The translations under genes were made by a program, and so were the position numbers. Below the pieces are notes generated by a model. That model was not told the DNA's origin, did not search any database, and was given only the letters and a program-made list of their open reading frames with translations. Of a stretch of DNA of 64,000 bases, positions 59,415 to 64,000 are shown piece after piece. Each line of letters starts with the position of its first letter. Position 1 is the first letter of the stretch. Source of the DNA: Streptomyces sp. NBC_00461 (lineage in GTDB: Bacteria > Actinomycetota > Actinomycetes > Streptomycetales > Streptomycetaceae); the NCBI RefSeq assembly GCF_036013935.1, contig NZ_CP107902.1:7473001-7537000 (forward strand), read 5' to 3'.

Positions 59415-62400
59415 GTGACCATCGAGTTGACCCTGCTGACGTCCGTCTCCCACCAGGGGCAGGAGATCACCGCGCCCCGGCTGCGCGGCCTGCTCGCCTT
59501 GCTGGCGGGGGAGTTGCGGGCGGGGCGCGCCGCCGGGCGGCTGGTCGACGGGCTGTGGCCGGACGAGCAGCCGGAGAACCCCGCCAAGGCCTTGCAGATC
59601 CTGGTGTCGCGGGCCCGTAAGCAGCTGGGCGCCGAGGTCATCGCCAGCACCCCCACCGGTTACCGGCTCGCCCTGCGTGAGGACCAGGTCGACGCAGGTG
59701 CCGTCCTGCTGTTCGCCGCCGCCAGCGCCGAAAAGACCCGCGCCGGGGACCATGCGGGCGCCCTCGCCGAGGCCGAGGAGGGACTCGCGCTCTGGGACGG
59801 CGCCACCGTCGGCGAAGCGGCCCCCCTCGGCGATCCCGTGGCCGAGCTGCGCGCCGAGCGAGCCGTCACCCGCCATGTGCTGTCCCGCTCCCGTGCCCTC
59901 GCCCTCGCCCGCACCGGCCGCCGCGAGGAGGCCGCGGGACCCCTCTTCGAACTGGCCGACGTACAGCCCCACGACGAGGAACTGCTCCTTGAGCTGATGC
60001 GCTGCCAGGCGGCCACCGCCGGTCCGGCCGCCGCCCTCACCACGTACGACACCCATCGCCGCCGCCTGCGCGACGCCCTCGGCACCGACCCCGGCCCCGC
60101 CCTCCAGGAACTCCACCAGGAACTGCTCCGCGGCGAGGCACCGGTCGTCCGGCGCGGGGTGCCGCACGAGCCCAACCCGCTCCTCGGCCGGGACGCCGAC
60201 GTCGCCGCCGTGACGCGGCTGCTGCACAGCGCCCGCGTCACCTCGGTCGTCGGACCCGGCGGACTCGGCAAGACCCGCCTCGCGAGCGCCGTCGCCCGCG
60301 ACGCCGAGCAGCGCGTCGTGCACCTGGTGCCGCTCGCAGGTGTCCGCCAGGACGCCGACGTCGCCGCCGAGGTCGCCTCGGCGCTGGGCGTCGCCGAGAC
60401 CCTGCGACCCGGCGCGGGAGGCGGCGACGCGGTCGCCGGCATCGTGGGCGCGCTCGGCGCGGGGCCCGCCCTGCTGGTCCTCGACAACTGCGAGCAGGTC
60501 GTCCAGGGCGTCGCCGACCTCGTACAGGCACTCGTGTCGCGGACGAGGGACCTGCGCGTCCTCACCACCAGCCGCGCCCCGCTGGGCCTCTCCTCGGAGA
60601 CCGTCCACCCGCTGCCCGAACTCGATCTCGCCACCACCGTCGAGCTGTTCGAGCAACGCGCCCGCGCCGCCCGCCCCGACGCCGACCTGCCCGCCGACAC
60701 CGTGGCCGCCCTGTGCCGCCGCCTCGACGGTCTGCCGCTCGCCACCGAACTCGCCGCCGCCCGGGTACGGGTGATGTCGGTCGCCGAGATCGCCCGCCGT
60801 CTGGAGGACCGGTTCGCGGTACTGCGCGGCGGCCCCCGGGACGCGCCCCGGCGCCACCGCACCCTGCACGCCGTGGTCGACTGGAGCTGGAACCTCCTCG
60901 ACGAGGAGGGGCAGTCCGCTCTGCGCGCCCTGTCCGTCTTCCCGGACGGCTTCACCGCCGATGCGGCCGAGCAACTCGTCGGCGGTTTCGACGCGTTGCA
61001 GGTCCTTGAGGATCTCGTCGACCAGTCCCTGCTGAAGGTGACCGACACCCCGTACGGCATCCGCTTCCGCATGCTGGAGACGGTGCGCGAATTCGCCGCC
61101 GCCCACCGGGAACGGGCCGGTGAGGAAGCGGACGTCACCGAGCGGTTCCTGTGCTGGGCAAGGGAGTTCGGCGCCACTCACCACGACGCGCCCTTCGGCA
61201 CCGACCCCTTCGCGTCCTGGCAGCTGATCCGCGCCGAGCAGGACAACCTCGTCCAGGCGCTGCGGCAGGCGCTCGCCCGCGAGGACCTCGACACCGTCGC
61301 CACGGTCACCGCCGTACTCGGCGCCCTGTGGACCACGGAGACCAACTACCCGCGCATGATCGCCCTCACCGAGGACACCGCCCGACCCCTGTCCCACTAC
61401 CGGCCCGGCCCCGAGTACGTCGAGCCGACCCGCACCGCCGCCGCCCTGCTGAGCGCCAACCTGTTCCTGGGCGTCGGGCCGGGCGCCGTTCGCACCCTGG
61501 CCACCCTGCGCCGGCTGCCTCCCGCGCAGCCGGACACGCTGGTGCGGGCCATGGCGGCGGTGCTGTGCGCCTTCCCGCGCGTGCTCGGCGACCACGACGC
61601 ACTGGCCGAACTGTGCGACAGCGAACAGCAGTTGCTCGCGGGCGTCGCCAACTGCGTCGCCGGCTACGTGTGGGAGAGCGGGCACCGGCCGGACCTCGCC
61701 CTCGCCGCCGCCCGCCGCATGGTCGAGGCGCTCGGCGACGGGGACATTCCGCTGCTGCGGATCTGGCCCGCTTCCCGCCTCGCCGAACTGTGCCTGCAGA
61801 CAGAGCGCGGGGGTGAGGCCCTGGCGCACATGGAGCGCGCACTGGACGCCTTGGAGAGTCTCGGTGAGTGGAGCGACACGATCGGCATGCGGTGGGGTCT
61901 GATGCTCGCCAACCTGCAGATCGGCGACCTCGACGCGGCCGAGCACTGGCTGGCGGAGGCCCTGCGGAACCAGCCGGAGGGCAGCGCCTCCGACGCCTTC
62001 ACCCCCGACCTGGGCGCCCGCGCCGAGATCGCCCTCGCGCGCGGCGACGTCGAGACGGGGCTCGGGCTGTGGCGCCGGGCCCTGGACCGGCTGGAGCGCA
62101 CCGCGCGTCCGGTCTTCGGCGACGAACTCGTCATGGAGGGATGGGTGCTGGAGCTGCAGTCGGTCGCCCTGACCGCGCACGCCCGGCACGGCCGCACCGA
62201 CCTCGTCGCGCCGCTCGCCGCCGCGCTGCCCGCCCGCCTCACCGCCCTGCTGACCCGCCCGACGGCCGCCCCGCACTACGTGACCGTCGACTTCCCGGTG
62301 TGCGGCGCGCTGCTGCTGGCCCTGGGCACGGTCGCCCTGGCCGACGGCGACGGCGCTCGCGGGGCCCGCCTGACCGCCCTCGCCGAACGCTTCCGTGCCC

Positions 62401-62558
62401 TGCGCAACTTCCAGCCCACGATGTCCTCGGCCCGCGCCCGCGAGGACGCGGGGAACGCCGACAGGGCGGCCTACGAGGACGCGGTGTCCACGTACGCCAC
62501 CCTGGACGCGGTGGGGCTGCGGGAGGCCGCCCTCCGCCTGGTGCGGGTCACAGCGTGA
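59415..62558 (+). CDS. AfsR/SARP-like regulator with NB-ARC and TPR-type regions
   Basis: This 1047-aa protein is read from GTG 59415. Its transcript may be leaderless, as TAACCT lies eight bases upstream and no ribosome site is seen. The N-terminal winged helix (about 1-90: LRGLLALLAGELRAGRAAGR, KALQILVSRARKQLG) is followed by the BTAD domain (~95-240: AGDHAGALAEAEEGLALWDG, TYDTHRRRLRDALGTDPGPA). The NB-ARC ATPase (~260-560) has Walker A VVGPGGLGKTRLAS and Walker B ALLVLDNCEQV. Helical repeats fill the C-terminus. Such proteins often control secondary metabolism or physiology. The neighbouring P450 gene overlaps its 3' end by 11 bp and may be a target. Confidence 0.95.
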   Translation: MTIELTLLTSVSHQGQEITAPRLRGLLALLAGELRAGRAAGRLVDGLWPDEQPENPAKALQILVSRARKQLGAEVIASTPTGYRLALREDQVDAGAVLLFAAASAEKTRAGDHAGALAEAEEGLALWDGATVGEAAPLGDPVAELRAERAVTRHVLSRSRALALARTGRREEAAGPLFELADVQPHDEELLLELMRCQAATAGPAAALTTYDTHRRRLRDALGTDPGPALQELHQELLRGEAPVVRRGVPHEPNPLLGRDADVAAVTRLLHSARVTSVVGPGGLGKTRLASAVARDAEQRVVHLVPLAGVRQDADVAAEVASALGVAETLRPGAGGGDAVAGIVGALGAGPALLVLDNCEQVVQGVADLVQALVSRTRDLRVLTTSRAPLGLSSETVHPLPELDLATTVELFEQRARAARPDADLPADTVAALCRRLDGLPLATELAAARVRVMSVAEIARRLEDRFAVLRGGPRDAPRRHRTLHAVVDWSWNLLDEEGQSALRALSVFPDGFTADAAEQLVGGFDALQVLEDLVDQSLLKVTDTPYGIRFRMLETVREFAAAHRERAGEEADVTERFLCWAREFGATHHDAPFGTDPFASWQLIRAEQDNLVQALRQALAREDLDTVATVTAVLGALWTTETNYPRMIALTEDTARPLSHYRPGPEYVEPTRTAAALLSANLFLGVGPGAVRTLATLRRLPPAQPDTLVRAMAAVLCAFPRVLGDHDALAELCDSEQQLLAGVANCVAGYVWESGHRPDLALAAARRMVEALGDGDIPLLRIWPASRLAELCLQTERGGEALAHMERALDALESLGEWSDTIGMRWGLMLANLQIGDLDAAEHWLAEALRNQPEGSASDAFTPDLGARAEIALARGDVETGLGLWRRALDRLERTARPVFGDELVMEGWVLELQSVALTAHARHGRTDLVAPLAAALPARLTALLTRPTAAPHYVTVDFPVCGALLLALGTVALADGDGARGARLTALAERFRALRNFQPTMSSARAREDAGNADRAAYEDAVSTYATLDAVGLREAALRLVRVTA

Positions 62559-63768
62559 CGGGCAGGCTCAGCAGGTGGAAGCCGTCGCCGGGCCAGTGCC
62601 CGAACCGCACGTCGGCGCGGTCCACTGCCAGCTCCGGTGCCGCCGGTCGTCGTACGAGAAGCTCCTCGAAGACGACGCCCGTCACCAGCCGGCCCAGCGC
62701 CGCGCCGATGCAGTAGTGCGGGCCGTGCCCGAAGGCCAGGTGGCCGTCGCCGCGCCCGAACTCCCTTGTCACGTCGAGGCGTTCGGGGGCGTCGTAGGCG
62801 GCCGGGTCGTGGTCCGCGCCGAACAGCGCCACCGTCACCGCCTCGCCCTTCTTCAGCCGGGTGCCGGCGAACACGAAGTCCTCGGTGGCGTACAGCGTGG
62901 CGCCCATGCGCACCAGCGTGACGTGGCGGAGGAGTTCGGGGACCGCCCGGCCGAGCAGCTCGGGCTCGGCACGCAGCTTCTCCAACTGGTCGGGGTGGTC
63001 CAGCAGGGCGAGGACGGCGTGGGCCAGGAACAGGGCGGGCGGGGTGATACCGGTGTTGATCAGCAGGAAGAAGACGGAGACGATCTCGTCGTCGGTCATG
63101 CCGCCGTCCGCGAGCAGCGCCGACACCAGGTCGTCCGCGGGCTCGGCGCGGCGCCGGGCGACCAGGTCCTTCGTGTACTCCACGACACCGCCGAGCCCTT
63201 CGAGGACACCGCTGCCGTCGCCGTACGCGAAGTCCCGGATCCACCCGCACACCCTGTCCTGGTCGGCCGCGTCCACGCCGACGAGGGCGCAGATGACCGC
63301 CGTGGACAGCGGATAGGCGAACTCGCCGAGCAGATCGGCCTGTTCGCGTTCGGCGAGGGCCTCGATCAGCTCTCGCGCGGCCTTCTCCACGAAGGGGCGG
63401 AGCGCGGCCACCCGGCGGGCGGTGAAGGCACGGGTGAGCGGGGAGCGGCGGCGGGTGTGCTCGTCGCCGTCGAAGAGGGCCAGGTGGCCGGAGAGGTACC
63501 GGACGTACTCCTCGGGAATGCCCTCCAGGCCCGAGGCCAGCAACTCCGCCTGGGGGTCCGGCATCTCGGAGTCCGCGATGGTCGAACGGTCCCGGACCAG
63601 GCGCGGTTCGGTGAGCGCCGCCTTCACCTCCTCGTGCCGGGTGACCAGTCGTACGGGGGTGTCCAGGCCGGGCAGGACGACGTGGCCGAGGCCGGGGCGG
63701 GAGCGCAGGTCGGCGTAGGCGCCGGTGGGGTTCTCGACGAGTTCGGGGGTGAGGCGGACGACTGTCAT
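62548..63768 (-). CDS. Cytochrome P450 with unusual I-helix
   Basis: This 406-aa protein starts at ATG 63768 with AAGGGAAG upstream. It has the heme-binding loop FGHGPHYCIGA with ligand C353, ExxR at E278-R281, and the PERF-like DAPERLDV. The I-helix reads LLINTGITPPALF (about 235-247). G240 and T242 are present, but the acidic residue that normally precedes the catalytic Thr in the (A/G)Gx(D/E)T motif is missing, and two prolines follow. Redox partners are not encoded here. It lies 43 bp downstream of an ABC-2 permease, so they may be cotranscribed. Substrate is unknown. Confidence 0.95.
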   Translation of the reverse strand: MTVVRLTPELVENPTGAYADLRSRPGLGHVVLPGLDTPVRLVTRHEEVKAALTEPRLVRDRSTIADSEMPDPQAELLASGLEGIPEEYVRYLSGHLALFDGDEHTRRRSPLTRAFTARRVAALRPFVEKAARELIEALAEREQADLLGEFAYPLSTAVICALVGVDAADQDRVCGWIRDFAYGDGSGVLEGLGGVVEYTKDLVARRRAEPADDLVSALLADGGMTDDEIVSVFFLLINTGITPPALFLAHAVLALLDHPDQLEKLRAEPELLGRAVPELLRHVTLVRMGATLYATEDFVFAGTRLKKGEAVTVALFGADHDPAAYDAPERLDVTREFGRGDGHLAFGHGPHYCIGAALGRLVTGVVFEELLVRRPAAPELAVDRADVRFGHWPGDGFHLLSLPVTL

Positions 63769-63811
63769 GGCAACTTCCCTTTTCCGGCGGGGGTGTTCAG
63801 GTGGGGGTTGT

Positions 63812-64000
63812 TCAGTGGGTGTCGCGGTCGAACAGGCGGAGTGACCAGACGAATCCGAGGACCGCGATCGCCACGCACCACGCCACCGCCATCCAGCCGT
63901 CGTGCCCGATCCCCGTGCCGGTCAGCAGCCCGCGCACGGTCTCGATGACCGTGGTGAACGGCTGGTACTCGGCGAACCAGCGGATCCAGGACGGCATCGA
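63812..64000 (-). CDS. ABC-2 type transporter permease, 5' part beyond the right edge
   Basis: Only the last 62 codons and the stop (63812-63814) are in the window. The sequence MPSWIRWFAEYQPFTTVIET, then RGLLTG and a final helix (MAVAWCVAIAVLGFVWSLRL) match the C-terminus of DrrB-like antibiotic/lipid exporter permeases (FAEYQPFTxxxxxVRGLLTG). It probably belongs with an ATPase gene just outside the window. The P450 gene follows on the same strand. Confidence 0.85.
   Translation of the reverse strand, partial: SMPSWIRWFAEYQPFTTVIETVRGLLTGTGIGHDGWMAVAWCVAIAVLGFVWSLRLFDRDTH

Noticed and set aside
1..64000. Integrated mobile element or attachment site
   Set aside because: No tRNA, integrase, transposase or phage gene was recognised, and base composition looks uniform by eye.

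Overview
The window is a high-GC actinobacterial chromosome segment. Its gene content points to Streptomyces: an AfsR/SARP-type regulator, a SpoIIE/HATPase signalling protein, GTG/TTG starts, ATGA/GTGA-coupled genes, and the Streptomyces-type dispersed intergenic repeat. No rRNA, tRNA, CRISPR array, insertion sequence or phage gene was recognised. Both edges cut genes: a DUF4142 gene on the left and an ABC-2 permease on the right.

Layout. 0-2.7 kb: a DUF692 (MNIO) enzyme fused to a partner-like domain, flanked by two DUF4142 paralogues. 2.8-12 kb: housekeeping and accessory genes (TIGR03086 protein, TetR, RdmC-like hydrolase, PTH2, a two-gene ABC exporter, NodB deacetylase lipoprotein, PPK2, a frameshifted YbhB/YbcL lipoprotein, PhoX-type DUF839 protein). 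12-15.6 kb: a stomatin-like protein, then a carbonic anhydrase/SulP transporter pair and a secreted protein. 15.7-25.6 kb: ZapE-type ATPase, RibD-C reductase, murC, msrB, a polytopic transferase-like protein, a 972-aa membrane protein carrying an external periplasmic-binding-protein domain, and a YbhN/UPF0104 protein.

25.9-42.5 kb is the most striking region, a glycan catabolic locus. It holds a NagZ-type GH3, a GH5-like beta-glycosidase, a BadF-type GlcNAc-kinase-like protein, a second GH3, a sugar ABC importer (lipoprotein plus two permeases), a 1407-aa GH38 alpha-mannosidase translationally coupled to a His-tailed protein of unknown function, an RpiR/SIS regulator and a SIS-domain sugar-phosphate protein. 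None of the hydrolases shows a signal peptide, so import precedes degradation. A 15-bp palindrome, TGGTTCAATCAACCA and variants, lies 13-84 bp upstream of five transcription units in the locus and is probably the RpiR operator. The enzyme set suits breakdown of an imported alpha-mannosylated Man-GlcNAc oligosaccharide such as a high-mannose N-glycan. That substrate is an inference.

42.7-64 kb: a 970-aa GAF/SpoIIE/HATPase protein; a molybdopterin oxidoreductase with a small membrane partner, converging on a methyltransferase/DUF2064/GT2 operon across a 223-bp tandem duplication that gives each gene its own 3' end; two two-component systems; an epimerase with a Cys-rich insert; a flavin electron-transfer operon (ferric-reductase-like protein, di-FMN-binding protein, ApbE flavinyltransferase); an AfsR-like regulator; and a P450 with an unusual I-helix downstream of an ABC-2 permease.
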